64,000 bases of DNA from Fragilariopsis cylindrus CCMP1102 (GCA_900095095.1 FMBT01000392.1:1-64000); one strand, 5' to 3'; counted from the first letter of the stretch, positions 10,829-22,608 are shown. Numbers and translations: made by a program. The notes: a model not told the origin generated them from the letters alone.

Positions 10829-12133
10829 CTAATAATGGATATTATCATATAATGTTGGTATCATATCATTCATATTAACTTTTGCTGCAGGGAAATTATA
10901 ATCACCGATTAGAACTTTTCGCCAGTATGGTTCATGGAGTACCCACGTTGGAAATTTTGTGCGTTCATCGGTTTTATTTATCATATCAAGTGGAACCTTT
11001 CCTGGATATAATCCAGATACTTCTTCGGGCAAATATTGAAATGCCATATTAACTTCATGATAATCTGTTATACTACGTTTACGTAAACTTTGTACAAATT
11101 GTGCTTTCTTTTTTGATTTTCGTCTGATCTGTAAACCAAATGAATAATGATCATCTGGTACACATGAATAATTCATAAATATTGATATCCCACTACTACT
11201 TGTACTATCCCTATTACCATTATCAGAACTAGTACCACTAAAACCTCGAAATACGCTTTCAAGCCAATTACGATCAGTGATTTTGTCATGTTGTGCATAA
11301 TTTAATGATGTCATTTTAATAGCAGTAGTGCTTGTACTTGCACTTGCACTTGCACCTGTAATTTTACTTGTAATTGTACTTGTAGTAGTACTATCATTTT
11401 TTGTTTGATTATGATTATGATTATGATTATGAAGTTCTTCTAATATACCATTAAATTTACGTAACGCAAATATACTATCATTCAATAATACAAAATCATC
11501 ATATTTTCTTACCAAACCTTGTAATGCATCACAAAATAATCCAACATCGTATCGATTATTAACATAATATTGTGCCTCAATTGTTACCTGTTTTGATACA
11601 AATAATGGTATCCGTAAACGAACTTCCTTCAGTACATGTTCAATGATTGGTTTAGCCCAATATGTTGATGAAATAATTACATGATTTACATTCGTTGTTG
11701 TTCCATCACCAGTAGTAGTAACAGAATTGGAATCTTCTGTCGTTGTTACAAAGCATTCAATTTCACTCCATAATGCAACAATATGACGTTCACTTAAGGG
11801 AATAGCTGCAATAATCATAACTGCGTCATTCTTCGTCGTATCCTTGTTGTTGTTGTTGTTGTTGTTGATTCTATTACTCGTAATCGTACTCATACTTATT
11901 GGACGACTGCTACTGGTTTTCTGTTCAGGAATAACAGCAAGTTGTCGTCGTCGAGGACGTAGGAGAGCATTATTACTATTATTATTTTCATTATTTAAAT
12001 GAATTATTTTCTTGTGAACATACGTTATAAATGTCACCGATTGGAAAATAATCACGACAATAATAAGAGTAAGGAATTTGATTCGACATTTCGTCATCAT
12101 CACCATTTTTGTTGTTGCTGGTGTACTACGCAT
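10829..12133 (-). CDS. Type II membrane protein, possibly a Golgi glycosyltransferase
   Basis: 434 aa from an ATG. A short basic N-terminus is followed by one hydrophobic span at about residues 17-38, then a low-complexity stem and a folded part: the type II layout of Golgi enzymes. The core has IVALWSEIECFV, NHVIISSTYWAKPIIEHVL, YDDFVLLNDSIFALRKF, SIFMNYSCVPDDHYSFGL and HEPYWRKVLI. VLLNDSIF resembles the nucleotide-sugar segment of some stramenopile glycosyltransferases, but I cannot assign a CAZy family. An Asn/Thr/Ser-rich insertion near residues 225-260 splits the core. It converges on the HDAC gene, with 227 bp between their ends. Confidence 0.7.
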   Translation of the reverse strand: MRSTPATTKMVMMTKCRIKFLTLIIVVIIFQSVTFITYVHKKIIHLNNENNNSNNALLRPRRRQLAVIPEQKTSSSRPISMSTITSNRINNNNNNNKDTTKNDAVMIIAAIPLSERHIVALWSEIECFVTTTEDSNSVTTTGDGTTTNVNHVIISSTYWAKPIIEHVLKEVRLRIPLFVSKQVTIEAQYYVNNRYDVGLFCDALQGLVRKYDDFVLLNDSIFALRKFNGILEELHNHNHNHNQTKNDSTTTSTITSKITGASASASTSTTAIKMTSLNYAQHDKITDRNWLESVFRGFSGTSSDNGNRDSTSSSGISIFMNYSCVPDDHYSFGLQIRRKSKKKAQFVQSLRKRSITDYHEVNMAFQYLPEEVSGLYPGKVPLDMINKTDERTKFPTWVLHEPYWRKVLIGDYNFPAAKVNMNDMIPTLYDNIHY

Positions 12134-12716
12134 CTACGCCGACTAATGTGTCGATTGTGCGTGTGTGCGTGTGTGTGTGATGGGCACTTTGATTGTTGGA
12201 AAGTAGTAACTACTTCCCAAGAACAATCGTATCCAATTTCGGAAATTTAATCAAGAACGATTTAAAATGTGACCGTTGTAAGCTTATATGGGTTTGCCAT
12301 AATGTTTTAACGGTTTTGAGAGAGAAGTCCCGCTTTATAGACCAATCATTTGAATGCGCATTTGTTTTTAAACTTTTCCTAAACGCATTTTACACCAATA
12401 AGATCTCTCACGTTGATTACAGTACATATTAAAAACCTGCTCCTTTTTGAACGCGGGTGTCGACTTTCGATGATGCGTTGTTTTCTTCTTACTCAACACA
12501 AACCAACTATTAACTACTTCGACGACAAGGCACAACGACACTACCTTACTTGCTTGTTGTACATGTTGAATGTATGTGACACTCTACTCTATTTTCAGAT
12601 CATATACATAACACTTCAAACCGTAAAACAGGCATTGTTACCCTTGTAGATAAATCTCATCGCAAGCAACTGCTCCCTCCTCTACGTGTAATTAAATAAA
12701 TAAATATCACTACAAA
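12134..12716. other. Divergent intergenic region
   Basis: Separates the minus-strand gene at 10829-12133 from the plus-strand gene at 12717. Open frames here are short and unlike known proteins. A CA/TG-rich tract (about 12157-12180) lies just upstream of the minus-strand gene. Confidence 0.5.
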
Positions 12717-14863
12717 ATGAAAATTCGTTTTCCATCAATCATTAAAAGCGGCTTCAACGTTGTTGACAAATCCGTCAACAGCAATAGTAATAGCAGTCAC
12801 TCCGATGATAGGAGTAATTCTTCTACTAGCAAGAATAACAACGATTCGTCATCTTCTTTTCTTTCTTTGACGAGGAATAACAGTATACATAGTACTAGTA
12901 GTAGTACTAATAATAGTTCCGCAATAAAGAAGGGAGGAACAGCACCGAAATCACCATCCTCGAATAATAATAATAATAAGAAGAAGAATCCGATAATTCG
13001 ACGAATGAGATCAATGTCACCCCTTAGAAAAATAAGAATCAATCACCAATATCATATCCATCTATACTGAATACCGGCAAGGGCAATAAAAATAGTAATC
13101 GGTTCTACAACCGTCATCAACAACAAAACAATCATCATCATCAAAAACAAAATCAACAACAACATCAACATCAAGATACAACAACACACTCAAAATCTCC
13201 ATCTACGAATAGTTGTGGTAGTAGTAGTAGTAGTGTTGATTCATCTATCGATCCTACGATCATTTTAGCTATGGATAATAACACCACTACCGTCGTCGCA
13301 TCAGCTTCTTCATCTTCTTTTCCACATGAAAGTATTGTCGTTAACCTGGATAATAAGAATACTACTACTACTACTACTACTAATAATAATAATAAGAATG
13401 TTGTTGATGACATTGACATTCTTATTGACCTAGATAATACTAGTAATGATGACATTGACATTCACCTTGACAACGAGGATTCGTCATTATCATCAACAGG
13501 ATCACGGAGACCTGATAACGATAATATTGAAACAACACCTAAAACAAAAACACATGCAGCAACAGCAACAGCAACAAATAGTAATAATAATAGTGATAGT
13601 GATAGTAATAACTCAACGAAAAAAGACTTTAAAAAACTATTTAATAACATTATAAAGAAGAGTGGGAATAGTAGTAGTGAAAGAAGTACTGGGAACAACA
13701 ACACCGAAATTGGGGAAAGGAACAGTGAAACAGTAATAACAAGGGACGACCAATGGGTTTCATTTTCTGTTGAACAAGACGACACTGCTGCGAAGGTTGC
13801 GAAAAATCAACAACATAAGGAGGAAGAGGACGAACAATTGGAAACGAAAAACCGAAAGTTAGAGGAAGAAAACGAACAATTGAAAACGAAACAACGACAG
13901 GAGAAGGAGAAAGAACTATTTGAAATGAAACAACAACAGGAGGAGGAACAATTTAAAGAAGTATGTGGTCATGGGTCTCAATGGGTATTAAATCAAAGGT
14001 TTGTCTTGTCAGGGATCGGAAAAAATACCATCAACAAGAGTCCTACCAGGGATAGTGATGATGACTGCGTCGCCGAAGTTGATTTGTTCAAACCTAAGAG
14101 AGGGAAAAAAACAATGGTTAATTCACCACTATCGATGAACAACAAATCTTCCTTTGATAATAGTGATAGTGATAGTGATAGCGGTAGCGGTAGTGATAGT
14201 GATAGTAATAGCGATAGCGATAGCGAAAGTAATAACAATGAGGACGAAAACAGCAAAGTTAGCAATAGTATGAATTGTAGTGTCATAAATCCGCCTATTG
14301 GTTCTCTTACAATCATCGACGCACATCATGGTGGTGGTGGTGGTGGGTATGATAGTCATAGAACAAACAGCAAGACCAGAAATAATAGAAATATCGAAGA
14401 CGACGATGATGATGATGATTTCGGGGATGCTAAAAGCGAAGGAGAAATGACGATGGCACAAGGACTCGCTTTTAAACTCGTACAAGATCTAGAGTCGGTA
14501 CGACAAGAAAACGAACGATATGCGTCAAGGAATCGTCGCTTACAATCGCAGCTTCAAATACTGAAGGTCCAACAAGATGAACATATGGTCCATCGTGGTC
14601 GTCTCCTCAAGGCTTGTATTTACACTTCACCTGTTTTCATTTTATGTGGGGGATTAGATGCATTCCTAACTACTATTTTGTTGGTATGGGTATTGATAGA
14701 AGTCGATTCATATATGGATCTTGGTGATGAAGGCGCAGCTGAAGATGACGAAGATAGTGTTGACGAAGACGACGATGACCTTGATAACGACAGCGACGAA
14801 GACCTTGATAACGACAGCGGCGAAGACAGCGAAGATGAAGATGATCATGACGATGAATCATAA
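12717..14863 (+). CDS. Disordered protein with coiled coil, hydrophobic span and acidic tail
   Basis: Two frames (12717-13070 and the one open to 14863) become one of 715 aa if an A is added to the A5 run at 13028-13032; the product then reads SPLRKNKNQSPISYPS and runs on. Order of parts: basic, Ser-rich N-terminus (RRMRSMSPLR); long Asn/Asp/Ser/Gln-rich region; a Glu/Lys/Gln coiled coil (EEEDEQLETKNRKLEEENEQ and onward); Ser-Asp repeats; a second coiled coil (LESVRQENERYASRNRRLQ); a hydrophobic segment (YTSPVFILCGGLDAFLTTIL then VWVLIEV); and a tail made almost wholly of Asp/Glu/Ser. I do not recognise the family. A scaffold on an internal membrane is a guess. Confidence 0.65.
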
Positions 14864-14895
14864 TATATGTAAAAGAAACACTGCGTTCTTTTGTT

Positions 14896-14948
14896 AAAAG
14901 CTTGGTAAATTAGAATCATAACGAAGGGGAGAAAACAACCAAGCTTTT
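14896..14948. repeat. Inverted repeat, 11-bp perfect arms
   Basis: AAAAGCTTGGT (14896-14906) and its exact reverse complement (14938-14948), separated by 31 bases. It begins 33 bp after the stop codon and could fold in the 3' UTR. Confidence 0.85.
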
Positions 14949-14970
14949 CTTTCAAAAAGGTTTGAAGTAA

Positions 14971-15023
14971 TTTATTATTCCCTATTGATAAAATTTTCCA
15001 TTTTTTCAATAGGGAATAATAAA
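14971..15023. repeat. Inverted repeat, 18-bp perfect arms
   Basis: Left arm 14971-14988 and right arm 15006-15023 are exact reverse complements around a 17-base A/T-rich loop. It forms a strong stem in RNA and a possible cruciform in DNA. It may be a MITE remnant, a 3' UTR structure or a terminator-like element between two plus-strand genes. Confidence 0.9.
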
Positions 15024-15460
15024 TACAGCGGCTCTAATATTTGTTGGGGAGGAGTCTAAAATTGAAAGTATATAATTTTGTTTCAAAAGTAAAATAAAAT
15101 GTCAGTCTTAATAATATCACACTTATTTATTTATTTATTTAGGATGGTATTGAATAGAAAGAATAGTACATGGTACCTAATTTTTTAATTGAACGAGCCA
15201 AAAGTTCTGGGGCGCGCAAATTATGCGATGAAACAAACAAACAACGGTATGTGGCAAGATTTTTTTTGTAAAATAATATTGAGACACAACAATTCAACAC
15301 AACAACATGCAACCAAGCATAAGCAAAGTTTTCTGTAAGCATATCGCATCATCACTGGTAAAGGGTTTATACCATCGTAATTAATTGCCAGATCGTCAGA
15401 TTCGATTCGACTCGACTCGATTCGATTCATCAAAAAATAACATTGTTATACTACACTGTA

Positions 15461-17381
15461 ATGGGTGATTCTTCTAATACCGCCAGCAGTGCTGCTGCAA
15501 CTGCAATGGGTGCTGGTTATAATGATGCCACTGTCATTCGCCGCCGCGTTAAGAAAGAAGACGAACCAGAAGCAGAAGCAGATAACATGTATCACGATGA
15601 CAAATACAATAATAAGAATGGTGCTGATAATTGTAATTTAAATCATCACGAACGAGTAGTATTACAAGCAAAAGTCAAAAAAGAGGAGGAAGGCAACAAT
15701 AATAAAAACGACGATCACGATCGAGAAAACGAAGAAGCATCAACAACCCCAAAAAGTATTAACGATAATTATGATGATTGGACGCAGGGTAACTGGTGTT
15801 GGTTATTACCTGCTGCTACGAATAATAATACAAATCATTCCGTGAAGTCAGAAGAAGAAGAAGCGAATGATGATACAAAAATAATGCTAGAAATCCAAAG
15901 GGAATAATGGCTGCAGGACGACGTCATCATCAATCTAAGTGTAGTAGTAGTGGTACCACTGGAATCAACGACGTAGCTGCAACTTCCAATGCTAAAAGGC
16001 AGAGAGGAAGATATCGATCCATGCCTCATGATAATAATGGTGATGATGACAATGACAATGACAATAGCAATGAAAGTAAACCACCGGCGAAAAAGAAGAT
16101 GAAACGCCATCTATCAGAACACGATAGTTTAAAGAAGAAGGAGGCGGATTGCGTATACGATGCAAATAATGCAACACATACTAAAGCTAAAGCTAACGAT
16201 AAGTACAACGACGAAGGTAGCACCAACAACAGCAATAACGGAGTTGATGATGGAGAAGGATACGAATCATGGACGGAAGGTAATTGGTGCTTGGTATTAC
16301 CTTTTCCTGCAGCAATAACAACTACTAGACGGCGTGGTGTACGTAACCAGAACTCCCGTAAACATCCCTTCACGACTCCCGTGGGAGGTATTGATGATGA
16401 TAACGATGATGCGTACGAGGATGATGGTGACAATGAGTACAACAAAGATTCTGATAATGATGATGACAACAATGCTGTATCGTCCACAAAATCAAAAAAA
16501 GGTAAAGATACATTGGGAAGGTGCACATCGTTCAATGATAAAAGATGGGATGAAAATTTCCAACGTCTAGTTGCCTACAAAATGAATACAATTCTACTAC
16601 TGTTCCTTACACGTATAAAGTAAATGGTCTAGATCTTGGAAGGTGGGTTCGAGGACAACGGGAAAATTACAGAAAGGAGTCACTTTCCATGGAACGGATA
16701 AGACGATTGAAATCCGTCAACTTTGTTTGGAAGCCAAATGGTTCTATTCCATGGATTGATAGAAGATGGGATGAACATTTCCAGCGTCTTGTTGCCTACA
16801 AAAAGGAATATAATTCTAAGACTGTTCCTTACACGTATAAAGTAAATGGTCTAGATCTTGGAAGGTGGGTTCGAGGACAACGGGAAAATTATAGGAACGA
16901 AGAACTTTCCATAGAACGGATGAGACGATTGAATTCCGTCAAGTTTGTTTGGAAGCCAAATGGTTCTATTCCATGGATGGAAATGTATCAGAAACTCGTT
17001 GCGTACAAAACACAGCACAAGTCTACCAATGTGCCTTTCAAGTACAAAAAAGATCCAAAACTTGGATCATGGGTTAACACTCAACGGTGGAAATTCAAGA
17101 ACAATGAACTTTCTGAAGAGCGGATCAATCATCTTGAATCAATTAGTTTTGTCTGGAGTGATGTACAATGGACGGCGATGTATCATAAACTGGCGGAGTA
17201 CAAGAGGCAACATCACGGTTCAACACTAGTACCACTAGGATACACGGAAGACCCTTTTCTTGGGAGATGGGTCTATAATCAAAGATACGCCTACAACAAA
17301 GGTAATTTGTTGGGAAAGCGCTTAAAACTTCTGAATGCAATCAATTTTGTTTGGTCATTGAAGAACAATGCTTCTTCCTAA
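15461..17381 (+). CDS. Helicase-associated (HA) domain repeat protein
   Basis: Three frames join to one 640-aa product if one A is added to each of the runs at 15887-15891 and 16579-16582; total length is then exactly divisible by three. The start is the ATG at 15461, preferred to an upstream TTG. The N-terminal half is acidic and Asn-rich and holds two copies of a short motif, WTQGNWCWLLP and WTEGNWCLVLP. The C-terminal half has four HA units (Pfam helicase-associated fold: W, L-x-YK, VP, LG-WV, QR, L, F-W), at about 16537, 16758, 16980 and 17166. The first two are near-identical. This domain is greatly expanded in diatoms, usually without a helicase, and none is seen here. Its function is unknown; nucleic-acid binding is suspected. 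Confidence 0.8.
16537..16979 (+). repeat. Recent tandem duplication of a 222-bp HA unit
   Basis: Units 16537-16757 (221 bp, one A short) and 16758-16979 (222 bp) encode 74-aa repeats that differ at few positions. The middle part, which encodes PYTYKVNGLDLGRWVRGQRE, appears identical at the DNA level. Confidence 0.85.
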
Positions 17382-18071
17382 TAATAATGGCTCAGTCTTG
17401 TGCGGTCTACTTGGAATTTTAATACTCGAAGGAAAAATGCTCCGGTTACTACACAATGGACGACGAAAAATGATGATCCTGGTGGAGATGTAGGTGCTCG
17501 TCATGGCGACGGTGGAAAACCTCCAACTGGTGGAGATTGTCTTTTTACCTTAGCGTTGACGACGATGATTACTTGTGTCCTAGAGATAGAAAGGAATAGG
17601 AAGAAGGAGTTGGAGGAGGAGGAGGAGAACAGTACCATTAAAAAAAATAGTACTATACTAGCAGGCATCATTTTTAATGATTCGATTCGATTCAGTACGT
17701 AAATCGATATTATATTATCGCGATTAATAAAGTAACTTCCTCTAATGTCCTTCTATGAACTACTACTATGCGTGTTAGTATCATCGATCGTCGTCAATCG
17801 GTGGTATGGTGCTAGTAGACTTTATCAACGTTTGTACTAAGGATGATCCTAGATAGTCCATAACGGGTTTACCACCACTTGTTACTTTTCGATTAAATTC
17901 ATCCTTAGCATTAGCTATCATAACTGTATGCCCAAGCTATATTAAATAACGAAAGGCATATTGAGAGAAAAAAAACGGAAGGAAAATGAGAAAAACAGGG
18001 GGGGGGGGGGGGGATGCAATTGTATTTATTTCGTATGGCTAGGTTAATCACAATTTTTTGTTCTCCGATAA
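17382..18071. other. Convergent intergenic region with a poly-G run
   Basis: A frame at 17400-17702 starts with GTG, lacks family features and is low-complexity. The minus-strand frame at 17911-18123 may be the true C-terminus of the DUF676 gene (KFLVLKTKDSGTLHALEM), if a base is missing near 18160. Confidence 0.5.
17998..18013. repeat. Poly-G run
   Basis: Sixteen consecutive G next to the end of the DUF676 gene. Its length is unreliable and could confuse the annotation of that gene's end. Confidence 0.9.
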
Positions 18072-20000
18072 TTAACATTTCCAAAGCATGCAACGTACCG
18101 GAATCCTTGGTTTTAAGGACCAAAAACTTGTCGTCCCTGATGCTTTCCCCGATGCTGTCATTAAGCCACCTTTGAATTCAGTTAGTAATTCCCCAGCTGT
18201 CCAATTATCTTTTACATGCGTATGAGTATCAATCATATCAGTGTTGACATTGTCGTTCTTTTCCCCCTTGTTGTGGTTGTTATTGTTATTGTTGCTATTG
18301 TCATCATCATCGTCTCTGCTACTGCTACTGCTACTGATGATGATATTGTTACCACCGCTGTTGTTATCACTGTTGTCACCACCGCCACTACCGCCACCGT
18401 CACTACCTTCACCATCATCATTCTCTTTTTCGGTTTTATTTTCTTTTTCGATTTCGATACCAGGTGTACTACTATGAATACTAGCCTCGGATGGTGTCGG
18501 TGACCCAGTAACAGGAACACTAGGTACTGTCTCACGAACATCAACTAAAACTTTCGTCCACCCTAATCGATCTAATCGTTTCGACCATACCTTATATACT
18601 TCAGATGGATCTGTATGATCGTTATGCGACTTTTTTCGATGCTCAGTTTCATTTGTATCCTCATTTTCATTCTTTTCGCTGAGAACGTCGTCATTTTGAT
18701 CCAGATCCATTATTTCTTCCTCATTGTTTTCATTTTTTAATATATTATCAAGTCGTCGTGGTGTCGTAAGTGTCATAACAATTTCTTTTGGCGTGGGAAC
18801 TTCGTCGTCTTCTTCTCGTACAGTATCTGTACTAGTTACATTTGTTCTTTTCTTTGTAATTGTGCGAGCTACTCTATAATGAGGTGAATCACTTCCTGGT
18901 GCCCAAAATGCAGCAGTTGCAGTCGGTACCTGAAAGTCTGTCCCGTACACATTAATGTATGCAATTCGTTGTTGAAATCGTGATAATGGTTCGATATAGT
19001 ATTGCTTGTATGTTAAATCTTCTACAACAGTATTAAATCGAAAAAAATCTTTCCCAGTTACTTGCATACTTTGTGCTACCATAAATTCAGCTGCACGTGG
19101 TAGTGGAAAATAGGTATGTCCACTTATACCCAAATGTGGAGTAGCTGTTGTAAGGAAAACCATTGGTGTTAATGAAATAGAAGAGATGATGATGATGAGA
19201 TGATGATGATGAATGTGGTTCTTGTTCCATATTCCAATCTATACCGGCTAATGCCTGTCTAGCATAAAGGCCACCAAGCGAATTTCCGATGATGCTCAAA
19301 GTCACTGGATCAGAATGAGTCTTACTACTACTGTTGCTGTCATCCTCATCTTCATTTTCATTTTCATTGTCGTTGCTACTGCTACTGCTACTACTACTAC
19401 CACTGCTGCTACCACCACCACCATTAACAATGTATCGTACAAGAGAATTGATTTCATTAGCTATCCGTTCTCCTCCTGCAACTATTCCATCATTTGTTCG
19501 ATCCTCGTTACATAAAGCTGAATGGATGACAAATCGATGATGACGTTATCATCGTTCTTGTTCTTGTCATCCATGTTATTCCTTTCGTTGTTTTTATTTT
19601 TATTAGTAGCAGCTATCACAGCAGCATTTTTTATCGATTCTCGAATATAATCCATTTCTAACGCATTGCCCATCCAACCATGAATCAAAACAACAATATG
19701 TGTTACTGTTGTTGAAACGTCACTGTCACTGTCATTGATATTGTCATTGTCATTATCATTGTCATTATCACTACTGCCAATATAGTTTTTTTCATCAATT
19801 ATAGTAATAGTAGAAAATGGATTATCGTCGGATTCCAAGTCTTTTTTCTTACCAATTTTTCTTAGACTAGTAGTATCCTCACCAACATCATTATCGTCAT
19901 CGTCATCGTCTTCCCCTGCATCTGCACTTGCACTTATGACATCTTTGGCAAGTCGAGAATTAGAAATGGAGGATGGAAGCCATGGCAGTCGATTCATCAT
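18072..20000 (-). CDS. DUF676 (PGAP1-like) serine lipase/esterase, frame broken
   Basis: An alpha/beta-hydrolase of the DUF676 group. HIVVLIHGWMGNALEMDYI is the oxyanion-side HG motif and SIIGNSLGGLYARQALAG carries the nucleophile Ser in G-N-S-L-G. After it come TPMVFLTTATPHLGISGH and RIAYINVYGTDFQVP, again typical of the family. The ATG at 20000 is chosen (MMNRLPWLP); the longer frame to 20141 starts only with TTG. Frame breaks near 19531-19533 and 19150-19180, and perhaps 18160, each need one added base; the first then gives FVIHSALCNEDRTNDGIVAG. Long acidic and Asn/Ser insertions interrupt the fold, including one of about 110 aa (18190-18540 region). The lipid substrate is unknown. Confidence 0.75.
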
Positions 20001-20929
20001 GGTAATCGTTCTGCTTGTTTTATTGTTATTATCACCTAGATGTTGCTGCTGCTGTGCTGTGCTGTTGCTGCTGCTGGTTGGAAGAGACAGGTAGATAATA
20101 CAAGTGGTAAAACAGGAAAGATCATCGATCGTACAATTCAACCACTATCTGCCTTCAGGGACATTAGGTTGCAGAGCATAAAGAGAGTGAATGCTGGAAG
20201 ATTTACAATCTTAATCTAATTCTTGTTTTAGCTAACTGAGCGAAACCGTTCAAATAATGGTACAGTACGCACGCTAACGTTAGTATTTCACCGCGGTAGA
20301 AAATTAAGTTTTTTTTGGCAGGACTGGAACATATCTAATTTTAGACTATTATTAGTAGGCAGTAGAACAGGCTGAAGTAACTTCTAACTACTGCGTTAGG
20401 TCACATGGCAATTTTATATATGTATGTTGTTTATACATTTCCATCTGATTGGTAAGAGAAATGTTAGTTGACATTAGTGAGTAGGAACTCAACACACATA
20501 CATACATACATACTGTCATTTCCTTTAATTTTTTTTCTTGGTAATAGTCACAATATTAATAATATCATAATTGTATCTCATTGCATTCATGTCACTAGCA
20601 ACATGACATGGTACACGTGTAGAATAATACTGCATATTACATAAGTCTTATTATTAGAATAATAATACATATTATAAATTTATATTAAGGTAAAACGACA
20701 ATGTCAATTTTACTTTACTTGCTTTATCTTTTTGATACCGAACAATTTCATTTGCATACATACATGAGATTCCAAATTAACTCTCCAGCGCTTGTCGCGA
20801 TGCTTTTTTCTTGACGACTGATTTTTGTTCATTAATGGTTACATATTAAAGCTGATTTCAACGATCAAATGATATTGAAATGTGATTATCAAGATGTTAA
20901 CGAATGCTATCTTTAGTTTCAAAAATTGG
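20001..20929. other. Intergenic between DUF676 and RAD51
   Basis: AT-rich, no supported gene. It contains a CTG/GCT-rich tract (about 20041-20075, possibly 5' leader or N-terminal coding for DUF676) and a short CATA repeat near 20496-20510. Confidence 0.5.
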
Positions 20930-22295
20930 TTACTCAGTTGCATCACAAACACCGGCACCCGAAAGAGCAAAACTTGCATCAGCCTCTGGTAAAGATGGAC
21001 TATCGTAGACTGTCATTATCCGATTATCACCACGACCTTTACGTAAACGTAATCGAGTAGTTGCAGCATGGGCAATTATATTCCCACCGATAGGCTTCGT
21101 TGCGTCCTTTGCAAAACTCATTGCACCTGGATCGCTGACAACTTGGTTGGTGATAAAGACGGCCACACCAAATTCTTCCGCCAAGCGAGTTAGCTGACGA
21201 AGGAATTGTCCCATTTGCATCTGACGTTCCGACAACTCCCCACGTCCCGTGTAATCAGTCCGATACAATGCTGTTGCAGAATCGACAACCAATAGTGCGT
21301 ATCGGTCTTGTGCCATAATAGCAGCTGCTACCTTAAGTAATTCCATCTGATGTTCAGAATTATGTGCTCGAGCGATAGCCACATTCTCTAATGTAAGTTT
21401 TGGATCAAGTCCGAATCGTTCAGCGATAGCCTTGAGACGTTCCGGACGGAATGATCCTTCCGTATCGATATACATTGCCTTGCCTTCGGCACCACCGTTA
21501 TCAATTGCCATTTGACAAGTCACACATAATGTATGACACAATTGAGTCTTCCCGGTACGGAATTCACCAAAAACTTCAGTGATTGAACCTGTTTCTATTC
21601 CACCCTCTAGCAGTTTGTCTAATTCTACTGCACCCGTTGTTAATGTAACAAGTCCTTGTCGATCTTCTAATGCATCTGCAGCTGTTTGAAATTCCATTGT
21701 AACCATTGTATTTACAATTTCTTTTATTTTAAGAACCTTTGCTTCCGAAATACCTTTAACATCAGAAAGTTTACGCTTCGTTGCGTGAGCAATCTTTTTT
21801 ATTTTATTTTATTTCATTTCATTAAAGAAATATTACGAGAGTAATAGAAGTAAGTTTGGGTGAGTTTTGATTTTTCAATGAATACCAATTCGACAGAATG
21901 ACAAATCCAAACCAAGTTTCGCAATACTTTTTTCTTTCCATTCCACGTAAAACTTACCGATTCAACTGTGTGATAACCAGCAGTTGTTAATTTCGTAATA
22001 TCATTGGCGGCGATTCCATGCTCTTGAAGTACTTCAACTTTTTGATAGGCATGAGACGACTGCAAAAAACCAAGAAGAAAGTAAGAGTGTAAAGAAGAAG
22101 AACAATGAAAAGTTAGGTTTAGAAATTCAAAACTGCATGCCGACATTTAGATATAATAATAACATCAGGGGGAATTAATTAAATACAAGTACAAGCTTAA
22201 GTACGAGTACTCACTTCTTCTTCTCCTTCTTCGCCCATTTCTGTTTCATCGTATTGTTGTTGCTCCTCCATAGGAGCAGCTTCTGATGCCATCAT
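20930..22295 (-). CDS. RAD51: RAD51 recombinase, three exons
   Basis: Eukaryotic RecA-family recombinase that forms the nucleoprotein filament for homologous recombination. Exon 1 is 22295-22215 (27 codons, [14 protein letters not shown]), exon 2 is 22059-21958 (34 codons, [16 protein letters not shown]), exon 3 is 21793-20930. Donors are GTGAGT and GTAAGT and acceptors TGCAG and AAAAAAG; all junctions are phase 0. The product is 348 aa, the normal length. Residues 28-90 form the helix-hairpin-helix DNA-binding domain. Walker [10 protein letters not shown] lies near residues 137-145 and Walker B LLVVD near 228-232. [20 protein letters not shown] and the TNQVVSDPG loop fit RAD51 better than DMC1 or bacterial RecA. 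No frame damage is seen. An E2F-like site lies about 230 bp upstream. Confidence 0.97.
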
Positions 22296-22524
22296 GATAT
22301 TTGTAGTCTTCGTTTCTCGGGATAGGAATGAATTGTAATAATCGATTGGAAAACAGAATAGCACAGTTTGACAAGCACGTAGTAAGTTGCGTTACGGTAC
22401 CAGTATGTGTTGGTAGTTGGTACAGTAGGTGATTCTTTCGAATAGAGGAGAGGAGGGAGCAAAGTTTTTTTGTGCAGTTTTTCACGCACGACAGCGACAT
22501 CCCGTGTATTTATTTTTCAGTGAG

Positions 22525-22535
22525 TTTGGCGCGAA
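22525..22535. promoter_or_regulatory. E2F-like site, RAD51 promoter
   Basis: TTTGGCGCGAA: both TTTGGCGC (this strand) and its complement TTCGCGCCAAA fit E2F/DP consensus sites. It is about 230 bp upstream of the RAD51 ATG. RAD51 is an established E2F target in plants and animals, and diatoms have E2F/DP factors, so S-phase control is a reasonable inference. Confidence 0.55.
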
Positions 22536-22600
22536 CTGATGTTCAAAATTGTGCCTGGCTGTTTCACGGAATTAATAACCCAAACCCTCAAGGTGGTTTG

Positions 22601-22608
22601 TGAGTCAC
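22601..22608. promoter_or_regulatory. bZIP/AP-1-like site
   Basis: TGAGTCAC is the classical AP-1/GCN4-type core. It is about 250 bp before the SohB-like gene and 306 bp before RAD51. One short word, so weak evidence. Confidence 0.25.

Larger units (their letters stand above)
14864..15460. other. Intergenic with two nested-spacing hairpins
   Basis: Contains two perfect inverted repeats in the first 160 bases after the stop at 14863 (listed separately). The remainder is AT-rich with a TTTA microsatellite near 15124-15141 and a CGACT/CGATT tract near 15400-15425. No gene is supported. Confidence 0.6.

Noticed and set aside
14129-14485. Antisense hydrophobic frames (poly-Ile/Thr/Leu) across Asp/Ser-rich genes, here and at 18216-18503, 53028-53349 and elsewhere
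   Set aside because: GAT and AGT repeats read backwards as ATC, ACT and CTA, giving false membrane-like proteins.
17400-17702. Plus-strand frame after the HA protein gene
   Set aside because: Starts with GTG, has low-complexity Glu/Lys sequence and no conserved motif.
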